Shown: positions 37,089 through 45,767, numbered from the stretch's first letter. The stretch: 64,000 nucleotides of DNA from Marinomonas transparens (GCF_016463975.1 NZ_JAEMNX010000003.1:273648-337647), one strand, 5' to 3'. Numbers and translations are program-made. Notes: generated by a model not told the origin, from the letters alone.

Positions 37089-37931
37089 ATGAATGAAAAG
37101 GATATAGATTGGAACGATTTGAAGCTTTTCCTAGCAGTCGCACGAGAAGGCGGGCTTTCCGCCGCCGCAAAATCGACGCAGCGTAGCCCCGCCACATTAG
37201 GCAGAAGAATGCATGAACTCGAACGAAGCATGGAACGGGAACTCTTTTTCAGGCACGACCGAGGCTACGAATTAACCCTTGATGGTAAGTCTTTATTGGA
37301 AGAACTGACTCAAGTTGAATCTCAAATTCTGTACCAAACCGCAACGCCTGAAAAAACCTCTCGACCTTTGGTGAAGATTTCGGCTGGCACTTGGACAACA
37401 CTCGCCTTACTAAAAAACCTAGATAAACTCGTAGGATCACCACCCGACATACTGCTGCGCTTCGTCTCAGAAGAAAAAATACTGGCTATTTCACACCGAG
37501 AAATAGTCATCGGGTTTCGCAACCAAAGGCCAAAAGAAGACGCTTTAGTTTGCCGTAAATTGGCTCGTATTGAATTTGCTCCCTATGCCACAGAAAGCGC
37601 CCCAGATGTATGGATAAAAGTGGTGGCAGACACACCGTCTGCGAGGTGGGTAAACAGTAAGGTAGGTAAAAATGCCGTTTGCGAGGTGAGTAGCCCAAGG
37701 AACAGTCTCGATCTCGCGCTTGAAAATAAAGGCATCGCCCTATTACCCACTTTCATTGGCGATGCTCAACCTCTATTGCAGAAAGTTGGCAATACCATTG
37801 ATGAATTAAGTCACGACCAATGGCTGGTTACTCATCATGAAGATCGTTATTTACCCGAGGTACGAAGGTTAATCCAACGGCTCAACCTTATTTTTGATGA
37901 AACTGAAAAAGCAAAGCCAGTAAATAAATAA
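37089..37931 (+). CDS. LysR-type transcriptional regulator
   Basis: 280 residues from the ATG at 37089, chosen because GAAAGGATC lies just before it and the frame upstream does not look like protein. N-terminal winged helix-turn-helix (DWNDLKLFLAVAREGGLSAAAKSTQRSPATLGRRMHELE, residues 5-45) and a short effector domain. The last third is less typical of LysR proteins. Its target is unknown; the divergent small gene at 36775 or the LysE exporter at 37974 are possibilities. Confidence 0.8.
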   Translation: MNEKDIDWNDLKLFLAVAREGGLSAAAKSTQRSPATLGRRMHELERSMERELFFRHDRGYELTLDGKSLLEELTQVESQILYQTATPEKTSRPLVKISAGTWTTLALLKNLDKLVGSPPDILLRFVSEEKILAISHREIVIGFRNQRPKEDALVCRKLARIEFAPYATESAPDVWIKVVADTPSARWVNSKVGKNAVCEVSSPRNSLDLALENKGIALLPTFIGDAQPLLQKVGNTIDELSHDQWLVTHHEDRYLPEVRRLIQRLNLIFDETEKAKPVNK

Positions 37932-37941
37932 CTGGCTTTGC
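37911..37941 (+). terminator. Hairpin at the end of the LysR gene
   Basis: GCAAAGCCAGT (37911-37921) and ACTGGCTTTGC (37931-37941) form a perfect 11-bp stem that contains the last codons and stop of the LysR gene. The T-run behind it is weak. It can serve the convergent LysE gene as well. Confidence 0.55.
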
Positions 37942-37973
37942 TTTAGAAACGAGATATTTTCACCAAGTTTTCA

Positions 37974-38600
37974 TCAAGTGTTTAATTTGCTCATCAGTAT
38001 TTTAATACCCGCCACACTAAAGAAGATCGCAAAGATAAAATCAAAAGCACGACTCATTTTGAAATAAAAATTTCTGACCTGAGCATGGGAAAACAACACT
38101 GCGTAACCTAAAAACACACAAGCACTCTGTAATCCTACCACTAAAATAATAGACAACAGGCCCTCTATTCCAGCCGTACTCGGCACCCCCATTGTGTATA
38201 GAGCCCCAAAAAACAAGATCACCTTAGGGTTGGTCAAATGAATTGCTAAACCCCGTAAGTAGTCTCCCTTCACAGAAGGCGTTACTGTTTTGTCTAATAT
38301 GAACGCTTTAGGAGACAAGGTCGATTTAAAAGACTTATAGGCTAAAAACAGCAAATACGCCGCGCCAAAATAACGCAACATATCGAATAGCCATGCATTC
38401 GCATACATCACGGCCGCCATACCAAATGCCGCCGCAAACGACCACATAAAAGAACCGGTTAGTATTCCAAGCGCCATAGCAACCCCGTGACGGCGGCCAG
38501 AATTCATCGATGTTCCAGCAATCGCCAATGTGGACGGCCCAGGACTAGCGACCCCAAGTAACGCCGCAATTAAAATCAAACCATAATGAATATCTTGCAT
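37974..38600 (-). CDS. LysE/RhtB-family amino-acid exporter
   Basis: Inner-membrane exporter of amino acids or related compounds, 208 residues with about six helices. The family signature near the N terminus, GVASPGPSTLAIAGTSMNSGRRHGVAMALGI, is intact, as is YLRGLAIHLTNPKVILFFGAL. AAGGAG lies eight bases before the ATG. Only 19 bases separate it from the truncated EamA gene upstream, with which it may once have formed an operon. Substrate unknown. Confidence 0.88.
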   Translation of the reverse strand: MQDIHYGLILIAALLGVASPGPSTLAIAGTSMNSGRRHGVAMALGILTGSFMWSFAAAFGMAAVMYANAWLFDMLRYFGAAYLLFLAYKSFKSTLSPKAFILDKTVTPSVKGDYLRGLAIHLTNPKVILFFGALYTMGVPSTAGIEGLLSIILVVGLQSACVFLGYAVLFSHAQVRNFYFKMSRAFDFIFAIFFSVAGIKILMSKLNT

Positions 38601-38619
38601 AAAACAAACTCCTTGTCGT

Positions 38620-39033
38620 TTAGGTCGTTTTCAGTTTTTTCTTACTGGATAAAAACTGAGATGATGACATTTGCCCAACAAACAAACCAGCTAGAATTAA
38701 CACAGCGGCTATCACTTGATAAATACCGATGACTTCATCATAAAACCAATAACCACCTAATATACCGAAAACAGGTACCAGCAATGTCATGGGAGCCACG
38801 CCAGATACCGTGTATTTCATGATCATTTTATTCCAGAACCAGTAACCTAAAAGTGTCGTTGGGTAAGCTTGGAATAGAACGGAGAACAGGACACCTTGAT
38901 TAAACAAATCAGGTGCGCTCGTAACAACCTCTACTCCGTGAAAAACTACTGCTAGTAATAACAAAGGCAAGGGAGCAAACAACATACCCAATACGTTAAA
39001 AGCAAAAATAGACTGGGTATTGGCTCGTTTCAC
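38620..39033 (-). pseudogene. C-terminal half of an EamA/DMT-family permease
   Basis: The open frame encodes 137 residues: four to five membrane helices that fit the second EamA repeat (FAFNVLGMLFAPLPLLLLAVV at the start, then ALL-type TTLLGYWFWNKMI, VAPMTLLVPVFGILGGYWFYDEVI). A complete protein has about 290 residues and ten helices. The first half is missing: an in-frame stop at 39046-39048 precedes the frame, whose only start is a GTG. On the other side lies the tail of a MocR-type gene on the opposite strand. This looks like a deletion that removed both 5' halves. Confidence 0.72.
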
Positions 39034-39036
39034 AAT

Positions 39037-39339
39037 CGGCAGTTTCTAAAAGAGCATCTGCCCAATACGGCTAACATCAGTTCGCCACAAGGCGGGATCG
39101 TTCTTTGGGTGCAAATCCCTAACTTAGACGCAGTGCAACTTGAGCAAAAGGCCAACCAGCTAAACATCGACATTCGCAGCGGCGCTTGCTTTAGCACTCA
39201 CAACTTTTACCATGACTGCTTGCGTATAAATTGTGGTTGGCCGCTGGAAAACACTGTTGATAAGTACAGTGGTTATCAACAACTAAAAACCTTATGTAAG
39301 CTCATAAGCAAAAGAAACGGATGTACTAATACACTATGA
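39037..39339 (+). pseudogene. 3' end of a MocR-type (GntR plus aminotransferase) regulator
   Basis: From about 39037 the plus strand reads through FLKEHLPNTANISSPQGG, then IVLWVQIP, then SGACFSTHNFYHDCLRINCGWPLE, and ends at a TGA. That is the last 90 or so residues of an aminotransferase-like domain of MocR regulators (GGIVLWV, then the LRINCG strand). The DNA-binding part and the PLP-lysine part are missing. A GTG at 39109 could start a short protein but has no ribosome site. MocR genes often stand divergent from EamA permeases, as the remnant here still does. Confidence 0.7.
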
Positions 39340-39624
39340 GCGGGCAACCTCTTGAGCAATCTCTTTATGGTTTTCAACCACTTGCGTCACAATGACAGAT
39401 AAGAAATGCTGAGCAAATTCAGGATCCAGACCGTATTGAAAGGCAAGTGCTTGCATACGTTCGTATTGCTGTTGCTCACGACCGACATCTTGGGCGGGAA
39501 GGTTATTTTCTGCCTTATAATGACCCACTTTGTTGGTCACTTTAAAACGCTCCGCCAACATGGCGACAATGGCGTTGTCGATATTATCAATACTGCTACG
39601 CAGTTCTTCTAGGGTTACAGTCAT
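39334..39624 (-). CDS. Chorismate mutase, AroQ family
   Basis: Converts chorismate to prephenate. 96 residues, a free-standing AroQ helical domain: LRSSIDNIDNAIVAMLAERFKVTNKVGHYKAENNLPAQDVGRE gives the first long helix with the conserved Arg, the Lys of VGHYKA and the Arg of GRE; the rest supplies the two shorter helices. A GGAGAGAAG stretch precedes the ATG. It overlaps the end of the MocR remnant by six bases on the opposite strand. Isochorismate-pyruvate lyase (PchB) is the closest alternative. Confidence 0.82.
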   Translation of the reverse strand: MTVTLEELRSSIDNIDNAIVAMLAERFKVTNKVGHYKAENNLPAQDVGREQQQYERMQALAFQYGLDPEFAQHFLSVIVTQVVENHKEIAQEVARS

Positions 39625-39673
39625 TCTTCTCTCCTGTAATGCAATGTTATTTCGCTTTAAACCGAACGATAAC

Positions 39674-40006
39674 CTAAGCCTTTAGAAATTCATGATTAGC
39701 CAATGGGATAATGTTAATAACAGGCTCTTCATAAGGATGAACTGCTTTGATGGCTGCAATCGCTTGCTTAACCTTGCTCTGTTCACACCTTGCTTCTATT
39801 CTCACCTCTTCACCAAAGTTAATCTGCCCTTTTACTCCAGTGATAGGGTTCGCTCGTTCATTGGGCCGCCAAAAACCTGAAATTTTTACAATAGAAATAA
39901 CACTATCGTAATCCCCCACCACCCCTACACCAGCATCAATTAAGACATCACGAATAGCCATGACCTCTTCCTCTGGTGCATAAATTTCCAATTTAAATTC
40001 CACCAC
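39674..40006 (-). CDS. YqfO/NIF3-insert-like protein (PII-like fold)
   Basis: About 110 residues. It is a stand-alone form of the insert domain of NIF3/YqfO proteins: EFKLEIYAPEEEVMAIRDVLIDAGVG, VGDYDSVISIVKISGFWRPNERANP, GQINFGEEVRIEARCEQSKV and AIKAVHPYEEPVINI. The HPYEEP end is diagnostic. Function unknown; the fold is like PII signalling proteins. The frame can be read from a GTG at 40030, but GGGAG ten bases before the GTG at 40006 favours the shorter form. Confidence 0.75.
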   Translation of the reverse strand: MVEFKLEIYAPEEEVMAIRDVLIDAGVGVVGDYDSVISIVKISGFWRPNERANPITGVKGQINFGEEVRIEARCEQSKVKQAIAAIKAVHPYEEPVINIIPLANHEFLKA

Positions 40007-40036
40007 TATTCTTATTCTCCCAAAATCCACAACAAG

Positions 40037-40359
40037 GCCTGATAGCTAAAACATTAGCCTATGATACTGATTTCACGCACATTTTTTGTCAATAGGTATA
40101 CAAATATGCCATCACTAAACCAGAGGAATACTAAAATGGGCCCAATTGAAATATTAAACAGGATGAGGCCTTTACACGACTGCTGTGCGTACCAATACAT
40201 TGTTCAATCAACATGAAACTCAGCCGATTTTTTTCTTAAGCCGTGAACTTTATCAATAAAATGCGTTCCAAGCCGCGTCAATATTAACAAGAGAACTACC
40301 TTCAATTTATTTGAACATTAGCTTGAAGATTCTCCTCTTTTTACTTTTTGTCTTTTGCC
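40037..40359. other. Gene-poor stretch with a possible gene relic
   Basis: No intact gene. A 25-codon frame starts at 40136 (MGPIEILNRMRPLHD) with AGAGGAA upstream. In another plus-strand frame, 40137-40320 reads as plausible protein broken by three stops (for example HETQPIFFLSRELYQ, stop, NAFQAASILTREL). This suggests a decayed gene that I cannot name. Confidence 0.3.
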
Positions 40360-40365
40360 TATAAT
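40360..40365 (+). promoter_or_regulatory. -10 box of the doxX promoter
   Basis: TATAAT, a consensus -10, 38 bases before the doxX start. The -35 region is T-rich with no good match, so an activator or upstream element may help. Confidence 0.45.
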
Positions 40366-40403
40366 GCGCAGCATACTTACTAATCAATAACAGGAATCGT
40401 TAC

Positions 40404-40847
40404 ATGAAAGCACTCATCGCAAACATCACCAACACCACCTCTGGCATCGCAAGCACCCTATTGCGCATCCCTGTCGGCATTATTTTAATGGCCCACGGCG
40501 CACAAAAGTTATTCGGCGCATTTGGTGGTTACGGGCTTGAAGGAACAGGTCAATGGATGGCATCGATCGGTCTTGAGCCCGGCTACCTAATGGCATTATT
40601 GGCCGGTAGTGCCGAGTTTTTTGGTGGTATCGCGCTTATCATTGGTTTATTAGTTCGCCCTGCAGCGATTGTGTCAGCATTCACTATGGTTATCGCCATT
40701 TTCTCCGTTCACTTTGTAAATGGCTTGTTCATGTCAAACAATGGCTACGAATTTGCATTGGCTCTATTGGCTGCAACCGTGTCGCTTGCTTTCAGCGGTG
40801 CAGGTTCAATCTCTGTTGATAAAATCATTGCGACTAAACTTAAATAA
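40404..40847 (+). CDS. DoxX-family membrane protein
   Basis: Inner-membrane protein of 147 residues with four helices. The DoxX pattern is clear: RIPVGIILMAHGAQKLFG, GGYGLEGTGQWMASIGLEPG and AGSAEFFGGIALIIGLLVRPAA. Members are tied to oxidative or thiol stress, but the activity is not established. CAGGAA lies before the ATG. Single gene, bounded by its own terminator. Confidence 0.87.
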   Translation: MKALIANITNTTSGIASTLLRIPVGIILMAHGAQKLFGAFGGYGLEGTGQWMASIGLEPGYLMALLAGSAEFFGGIALIIGLLVRPAAIVSAFTMVIAIFSVHFVNGLFMSNNGYEFALALLAATVSLAFSGAGSISVDKIIATKLK

Positions 40848-40866
40848 CGCTTAAGTTTAGCGGTCA

Positions 40867-40902
40867 AAAAAGCCCTCGGTATGAAAGTGCCGAGGGCTTT
40901 TT
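40867..40902. terminator. Bidirectional terminator after doxX
   Basis: AAAAAGCCCTCGG (40867-40879) and CCGAGGGCTTTTT (40890-40902), a perfect 13-bp stem with a 10-base loop. T-runs on both strands, serving doxX and the convergent gene at 40957. Confidence 0.85.
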
Positions 40903-40956
40903 AATGTCACAATTTTTTCGTCATTCTCACACCATTTATTGACAAAGAAATCTGCA

Positions 40957-41214
40957 CTACTGGCGATACAAGATCATCCCTGCATGATGCAATACACCAT
41001 TAATAAATTTTCCATCAGCAGTGAAGCCGGTATCATCCCAATATTCAATATAATCACCAGTGACTCGATAGCGACCTTGATAAGCAGCTTCTTTATCTCC
41101 TCTTGCTTCAATATATCGATTATTCGGTAAAAGTTGATGCCGTATATAGTTACCCTCTGTATTCCACCCTCCCACATAAGGATGCAGGGATTCCTGCCCA
41201 TTTTTAGCCACCAC
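40957..41214 (-). CDS. Atu4866-like domain protein
   Basis: 85 residues. HPYVGGWNTEGNYIRHQLLPNNRYIEARG, then YQGRYRVTGDYIEYWDDTGFTADG and GVLHHAGMILYR match the small Agrobacterium protein Atu4866, a streptavidin-like barrel of unknown function. The start is GTG, three bases after the stop of the upstream secreted protein, so the two are co-translated. No signal peptide. A LysR gene is divergent upstream. No reaction can be assigned. Confidence 0.8.
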   Translation of the reverse strand: MVAKNGQESLHPYVGGWNTEGNYIRHQLLPNNRYIEARGDKEAAYQGRYRVTGDYIEYWDDTGFTADGKFINGVLHHAGMILYRQ

Positions 41215-41217
41215 TTT

Positions 41218-41784
41218 TCAAGAACCCGCCTTCATCGCTTCATAGTAGTGTGCAATATCTTGAACCTTAACAACCCATGCATAATTTAATTCTTGATGAA
41301 TTTTCCATTCACCCTCGTCACATTGCCAACCTAATTGCGAACGTCCATTAAATGGAATAATGGCACCCGTCTTTTGTGTTATTGTGCCAACAAAACCTAT
41401 GGTAGTTGAGGCCACTTTATCGCCAATCAGCTCACTGTGCCCTTCCGTTAAAGCGTGTGTAACAGATTCGGCTTTCGCTTGTAACCCTTCCCAGTTAGCG
41501 CCATAGATCACGGCATTGTCAAACAACTGTTTCTCCCCAGGTGCGAAATTATCCCAATAAATCCCCTCAGGTTCTTTCAAGTTGTAGTAACGGGCCATTT
41601 TATTAGCAAAAATAAACTCAGGGGCATTTTTTTTCTTTTCCCACCCCATCATTATCCAATCCTTGTGGAGTACTAAAGGTGAATTTACGCCAGTTTGCTC
41701 ACACGTATTTTCCGCTGCATGAAGCAGCCCAGAGCCCAAGCTTGATAGAACTATTACAGAAAGTGCAGATGCTAGATATGTCAT
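41218..41784 (-). CDS. Secreted NTF2-like (SnoaL/DUF4440-type) protein
   Basis: 188 residues from the ATG at 41784, which has AGAGGCG upstream; the frame opens at 41823. Signal peptide to about residue 24 (ALSVIVLSSLGSGLLHA-AEN). The mature part has a cone-shaped NTF2-like look: an early helix with Trp, FDNAVIYGANWEGLQAKAE, then strands ending in GRSQLGWQCDEGEWKIHQELNYAWVV. The ligand is unknown. Paired with an Atu4866-like gene, divergent from a LysR regulator. Confidence 0.65.
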   Translation of the reverse strand: MTYLASALSVIVLSSLGSGLLHAAENTCEQTGVNSPLVLHKDWIMMGWEKKKNAPEFIFANKMARYYNLKEPEGIYWDNFAPGEKQLFDNAVIYGANWEGLQAKAESVTHALTEGHSELIGDKVASTTIGFVGTITQKTGAIIPFNGRSQLGWQCDEGEWKIHQELNYAWVVKVQDIAHYYEAMKAGS

Positions 41785-41910
41785 GATTCGCCTCTTATAT
41801 TCGTCAAAATATGATCCATACACTGGTATGTCTCAACTTGCTTTGTCATTATAAAAAAGCGATATTGATTAAAGTAGATAGTCACTCATTTACATATTGG
41901 TAAGTAAATA

Positions 41911-42810
41911 ATGACAATAAAAATAGACTTAAACATCTTGCCGGTATTTATTGCCGTCGTCGAAGAACATAACTTCCGAGCGGCCGCCGATAGACTTGGC
42001 ATAACACGATCTGCAGTCAGTCAGATGATAAGAAAACTTGAAGATCAACTCGGCATCGCATTATTCACCCGAACCACAAGAAGCGTAAAATTAACGGAAG
42101 CAGGCGAACATCTTTTCAGCCAAGTACACACTCAGTTGGATAATGTGCATTCTTCTTTAGAAAATGTCGCTAGCCATAAAACCCCACGGGGATTGCTAAA
42201 AATAGCCGCTACGTCCATTGCTGAGCCTTTTTTATCCGGGCAATTTATTGTCGAATTTTCCAAAAAACACCCAGAAATCGAGCTTGATATCACGGTCACC
42301 GATGATGAGTTTGATATTGTGAAAGCAGGATTTGATGCTGGCGTGCGTCTTGGCGACAGTCTAGAACAAGATATGGTCGCCCTACCTATCAGTGGTTTAC
42401 AACGAGACATGGTGGTTGCCTCACCAGACTACCTGATACAACACGGTAAGCCGAATCACCCCAAAGATTTACTCTCCCACCGCTGCATTGGCTGGCGTCC
42501 AAAGCTAAATAGTAGCCCCTATTATTGGGAATTTAATGAAAATGGAAAAGGTTTTGATGTCTCTGTAGAGCCTCAGATCACCACCAACGACATTCGATTG
42601 ATGTTACGTGTCGCACTGGCAGGTGGTGGAATCACTTTTGCGACCGAAGAAGTATTTCAGCCCTACATAAAAGTAGGAACGCTCATACCCTTGCTCGAAG
42701 AATTTCTACCAACCTTTTCAGGCTTTTACTTCTTTTACCCCAACAGAGAGAATATGGCACCTAAACTAAGAGCTATGGTGAATTTTGTTAAAACATGGGA
42801 ACAAACATAA
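41911..42810 (+). CDS. LysR-type transcriptional regulator
   Basis: 299 residues, full family length. Helix-turn-helix in 5-60 (LPVFIAVVEEHNFRAAADRLGITRSAVSQMIRKLEDQLGIALFTRTTRSVKLTEAG) and a periplasmic-binding-like effector domain from about 90. It resembles the large group of LysR proteins that control nearby divergent oxidoreductase genes. Here the divergent neighbour is the NTF2-like/Atu4866-like pair, its most likely target. The ribosome site before the ATG is weak. Confidence 0.88.
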   Translation: MTIKIDLNILPVFIAVVEEHNFRAAADRLGITRSAVSQMIRKLEDQLGIALFTRTTRSVKLTEAGEHLFSQVHTQLDNVHSSLENVASHKTPRGLLKIAATSIAEPFLSGQFIVEFSKKHPEIELDITVTDDEFDIVKAGFDAGVRLGDSLEQDMVALPISGLQRDMVVASPDYLIQHGKPNHPKDLLSHRCIGWRPKLNSSPYYWEFNENGKGFDVSVEPQITTNDIRLMLRVALAGGGITFATEEVFQPYIKVGTLIPLLEEFLPTFSGFYFFYPNRENMAPKLRAMVNFVKTWEQT

Positions 42811-42890
42811 ACAAGTTGATGCGGTACGTATTCACCTAAAAATTAATAAATACCTACTATTCCACCGTCAACTATATAACAATTACAACT

Positions 42891-43232
42891 TTACTCGTGC
42901 CCTTCCGCTTCCGCTGCAAGGTTATCCATTGGGATAGCAATTTCAGCAGGTACTTCGTTGTTTATGACGACACCATAAAGAAGAACCAATACACAAACCA
43001 GTACACCACCAAACAGAGCAACGGATCGGTTTTGTACGTACTTTAGAATAGGTTTGTAGTTATAGGTTAAGTGGCAAATCACCGCGAGTATCATAATAAT
43101 ACCGAAGAGCTTATGAACCGGGTGCATTTGAATAGTGAAGGACGGTTTCTCGATAACAAACATCATCAAGCCTGATGTCGACATAGCGAGAAAGGAAACG
43201 AATAGAGCCACTGAGACGAACTTTCTAAACAT
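42891..43232 (-). CDS. Small membrane protein, DUF4405-like
   Basis: 113 residues from the ATG at 43232, which has AGGAGAG seven bases upstream; the frame opens at 43280. Three membrane helices (about 5-25, 39-58 and 68-90). His residues near the ends of helix 2 (HPVHKLFGIIMILAVICHLTYNYKP) could bind heme, as in DUF4405/cytochrome-b-like proteins. The acidic His-containing tail is periplasmic or cytoplasmic. The heme role is inference. Confidence 0.6.
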   Translation of the reverse strand: MFRKFVSVALFVSFLAMSTSGLMMFVIEKPSFTIQMHPVHKLFGIIMILAVICHLTYNYKPILKYVQNRSVALFGGVLVCVLVLLYGVVINNEVPAEIAIPMDNLAAEAEGHE

Positions 43233-43299
43233 ATGATCTCTCCTAGGTTTCGTTGCTTTTCTCATCTTAACGCAATCCATAGCTAAAGTCCGATCAAAA

Positions 43300-43333
43300 A
43301 AAGGCCCTCCCTATTTTCATAGGGAGGGCCTTT
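43300..43333 (-). terminator. Terminator of efp
   Basis: AAAGGCCCTCCCTAT (43300-43314) and ATAGGGAGGGCCTTT (43319-43333), a perfect 15-bp stem with a 4-base loop, followed on the minus strand by seven T. It lies 25 bases after the efp stop. Confidence 0.9.
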
Positions 43334-43358
43334 GATTCGCTAAATGCTTGTTAACAGA

Positions 43359-43934
43359 TTACTTACCTGTTGCACGGGATACGTATTCACCACTACGTGT
43401 ATCCACTCGCAGTACTTCCCCAATATTGATGAACAATGGCACACGAACCATAGCACCAGTGGTCAAGAAAGCGGGTTTAGAGCCGCCATTCGCTGTGTCG
43501 CCTTTTAGACCAGGATCTGTCTCTGTCACTTCCAGTTCAATGAAGTTTGGTGGCGTGATGAGCAATGGCGCACCGTTATAAAGTGTCACTACGTATTTTT
43601 CCTGCTCTTTCAGCCATTTCTTGGTTTCGCCTACCGCATTTTCGTCGGCGGCATGTTGCTCGAAGGAGCCATCAACCGCCATGAAGTGCCAAAATTCACC
43701 GTCGGTATACAAATACTCCATGTCGGTTTCCATAACATCGGCACCTTCAAGAGACTCACCCGATTTAAAGGTACGCTCCCATACACGGCCTGTTTTTAGG
43801 TTACGCAGTTTTAGGCGATTAAAGGCTTGGCCTTTACCCGGCCTTACGTGTTCATTGTCTAAAACAGAACATGGGTCGCCATCGACCATTACTTTCGCGC
43901 CGGTACGCATATCGCTGGTAGAAATATTAGCCAT
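43359..43934 (-). CDS. efp: Elongation factor P
   Basis: Relieves ribosome stalling at polyproline. 191 residues in three beta domains. The modified residue Lys34 is in [11 protein letters not shown], the form used by EpmA-type beta-lysylation. The end [15 protein letters not shown] is typical of gammaproteobacterial EF-P. Divergent from epmB, which makes the beta-lysine, across 187 bases; epmA is 6.7 kb away. Confidence 0.97.
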   Translation of the reverse strand: MANISTSDMRTGAKVMVDGDPCSVLDNEHVRPGKGQAFNRLKLRNLKTGRVWERTFKSGESLEGADVMETDMEYLYTDGEFWHFMAVDGSFEQHAADENAVGETKKWLKEQEKYVVTLYNGAPLLITPPNFIELEVTETDPGLKGDTANGGSKPAFLTTGAMVRVPLFINIGEVLRVDTRSGEYVSRATGK

Positions 43935-43992
43935 ACATCCTCACAGTATATTTTAGAGAAAAGGCTCAGACTGACGTATCATGTCAGCATTA

Positions 43993-44054
43993 AGATCTCT
44001 GCAAACATCTTTTAACCTCTTTTTTGATGAGGAAAAGGCCGTTTGCAAAGATCT
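43993..44054. other. Long inverted repeat between efp and epmB
   Basis: AGATCTCTGCAAAC (43993-44006) and GTTTGCAAAGATCT (44041-44054) pair at 13 of 14 positions across a 34-base gap. It sits in the shared control region of efp and epmB. Confidence 0.5.
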
Positions 44055-44121
44055 CTAAGAGCCACAGGCCTAACTGGCCAAAAAATAAGTTGGCGCAATC
44101 ATAACCTAAATCAACTCAATT

Positions 44122-45156
44122 TTGCAGATATTTGACGTGATCCCAATTCAAACAAAGAACGATTTAAGCTGGTCTGAGCATCTTGCACGGGCAATTACCG
44201 ACCTACCAGAGTTGATTGAGCAACTGGGTTTACCCCAAGAGCTGGCATTACAAGGAAGTGAAGCACAGCGCGCTTTTAAACTCATGGTGCCGCGCCCTTA
44301 TCTATCACGTATTGAATATGGCAACGCCAATGACCCATTACTGTTGCAGGTCTTACCCAGTGCAGAAGAGATGCTGCTGATCGCGGGCTACAACAAAGAC
44401 CCTCTGGAAGAAGCGGATCATAATCCACAAAAAGCCATCGTCCATAAATACAAACGACGCTTGTTAGTCATCACAACAGGCAGCTGTGCCGTTAACTGCC
44501 GTTATTGTTTTCGCCGTCACTTCCCTTATGGGGACAATCAATTAGCCCAAGCTGAATGGCAATCGGTCATCGATTACCTAGCACAGCATCCGGAAGTAAA
44601 TGAGGTGATTCTCAGCGGTGGCGACCCTTTAATGATGAAAGACGCCCTACTCGCCGACAAGGTTCGTAAGCTAGAAGCCCTACCGCAGATCAAGCGGCTA
44701 CGCATTCATTCCCGCCTGCCAGTAGTGATTCCCCAACGAGTTTGTGCAGATATGTTGGATTGGATCACACAAAGTCGTCTCGACATCATCATGGTGTGGC
44801 ATATCAATCACGCCAACGAAGTAGACATGGAGCTAACCCAAGCTGCGCTTAAGTTGAAACACGCTGGTGCCACCTTACTAAATCAAGGGGTGTTACTAAA
44901 AGGGGTAAATGATTCGGTTGAAGCACAAGTGAATCTCAGTGAGGCGGTTTTTTCAGCCGGTATTTTACCCTACTACCTGTTTACCTTAGACCCAGTAGAA
45001 GGTGCGGCACACTTTGACATTACGGTAGAAGAGGCTCAACGTTTAATGGGTAAAGTGGCCGCACAATTGCCCGGCTACTTGGTGCCTAAACTGGCGAAAG
45101 AAATCCCGGGCAAGGCGGCGAAAACATTGTTTGCACCAATAATGGAAAAGAACTAA
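44122..45156 (+). CDS. epmB: EF-P lysine 2,3-aminomutase EpmB
   Basis: Radical-SAM, PLP-dependent enzyme that converts lysine to (R)-beta-lysine for EF-P. 344 residues. The iron-sulfur cluster motif CAVNCRYC gives Cys122, Cys126 and Cys129, followed by FRRHFPY; EVILSGGDPLMMKD and RIHSRLPVVIP are family segments, and the C-terminal GIPGYLV-like end is present as LPGYLVPKLAKEIPGK. The start is uncertain: TTG at 44122 is used here; a GTG at 44137 is possible, and neither has a strong ribosome site. The stop overlaps the convergent gene by four bases. Confidence 0.93.
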   Translation: MQIFDVIPIQTKNDLSWSEHLARAITDLPELIEQLGLPQELALQGSEAQRAFKLMVPRPYLSRIEYGNANDPLLLQVLPSAEEMLLIAGYNKDPLEEADHNPQKAIVHKYKRRLLVITTGSCAVNCRYCFRRHFPYGDNQLAQAEWQSVIDYLAQHPEVNEVILSGGDPLMMKDALLADKVRKLEALPQIKRLRIHSRLPVVIPQRVCADMLDWITQSRLDIIMVWHINHANEVDMELTQAALKLKHAGATLLNQGVLLKGVNDSVEAQVNLSEAVFSAGILPYYLFTLDPVEGAAHFDITVEEAQRLMGKVAAQLPGYLVPKLAKEIPGKAAKTLFAPIMEKN

Positions 45157-45605
45157 TGAGCCTGAGTAGCCCCCTGTAACTGCTTATGCAGGGCACCGAG
45201 ATTAACCGTAATTCTTTCACCGATAACCGTATGCCAATAACGATTGGACATATATTCAAAATGCACTACACCTGATCGCCAATCAGTACCCAAGGACACT
45301 CTCATTCTCAAATTCAGCCCTGAGGCTGACTCATCATTAGGAAGTAAAGCGGAAGACTCATGGCCTTCTGCCACTAACAAGATATGAGGAAAAGCCATAT
45401 TAACTCTGCGAAACCAACCGCCAGACACATCAGAAAGCACAGTAACGGGAGAGCTTGCTGATTCAAAAACCTGCCCAACGCCCATAACCTGTTTATCCAC
45501 AGTATCAACCCATAGGTTTAGTTTCAGTGTTGGCTTACCAGCAATTTCTCGTTGACTCTCATAAGTAATATGAAAAATATCAGTGCGCTGGCTTTCGACA
45601 TCCAT
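45153..45605 (-). CDS. Hypothetical protein
   Basis: 150 residues, no signal peptide or membrane helix. The pattern is beta-rich, with FHITYES...KLNLWVDTVDKQVMGVGQVFESASSPVTV at the start; this resembles DUF1842-type proteins, but only loosely. GGGAGGGG lies just before the ATG. It converges on epmB with a four-base overlap. No function is proposed. Confidence 0.6.
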   Translation of the reverse strand: MDVESQRTDIFHITYESQREIAGKPTLKLNLWVDTVDKQVMGVGQVFESASSPVTVLSDVSGGWFRRVNMAFPHILLVAEGHESSALLPNDESASGLNLRMRVSLGTDWRSGVVHFEYMSNRYWHTVIGERITVNLGALHKQLQGATQAH

Positions 45606-45767
45606 AACCCCTCCCTTTTGCCAATCTAGGCGAACACTTACAAGTCACAAATGGCATTTAATGGAACCGTTCTCATAGAGCATAGATTATTTACAAGAAG
45701 AATAACAACCCTACATAGAATTACATGTCGTTACAGACATATGCCTGAAAGACATCAGACCTTATCA

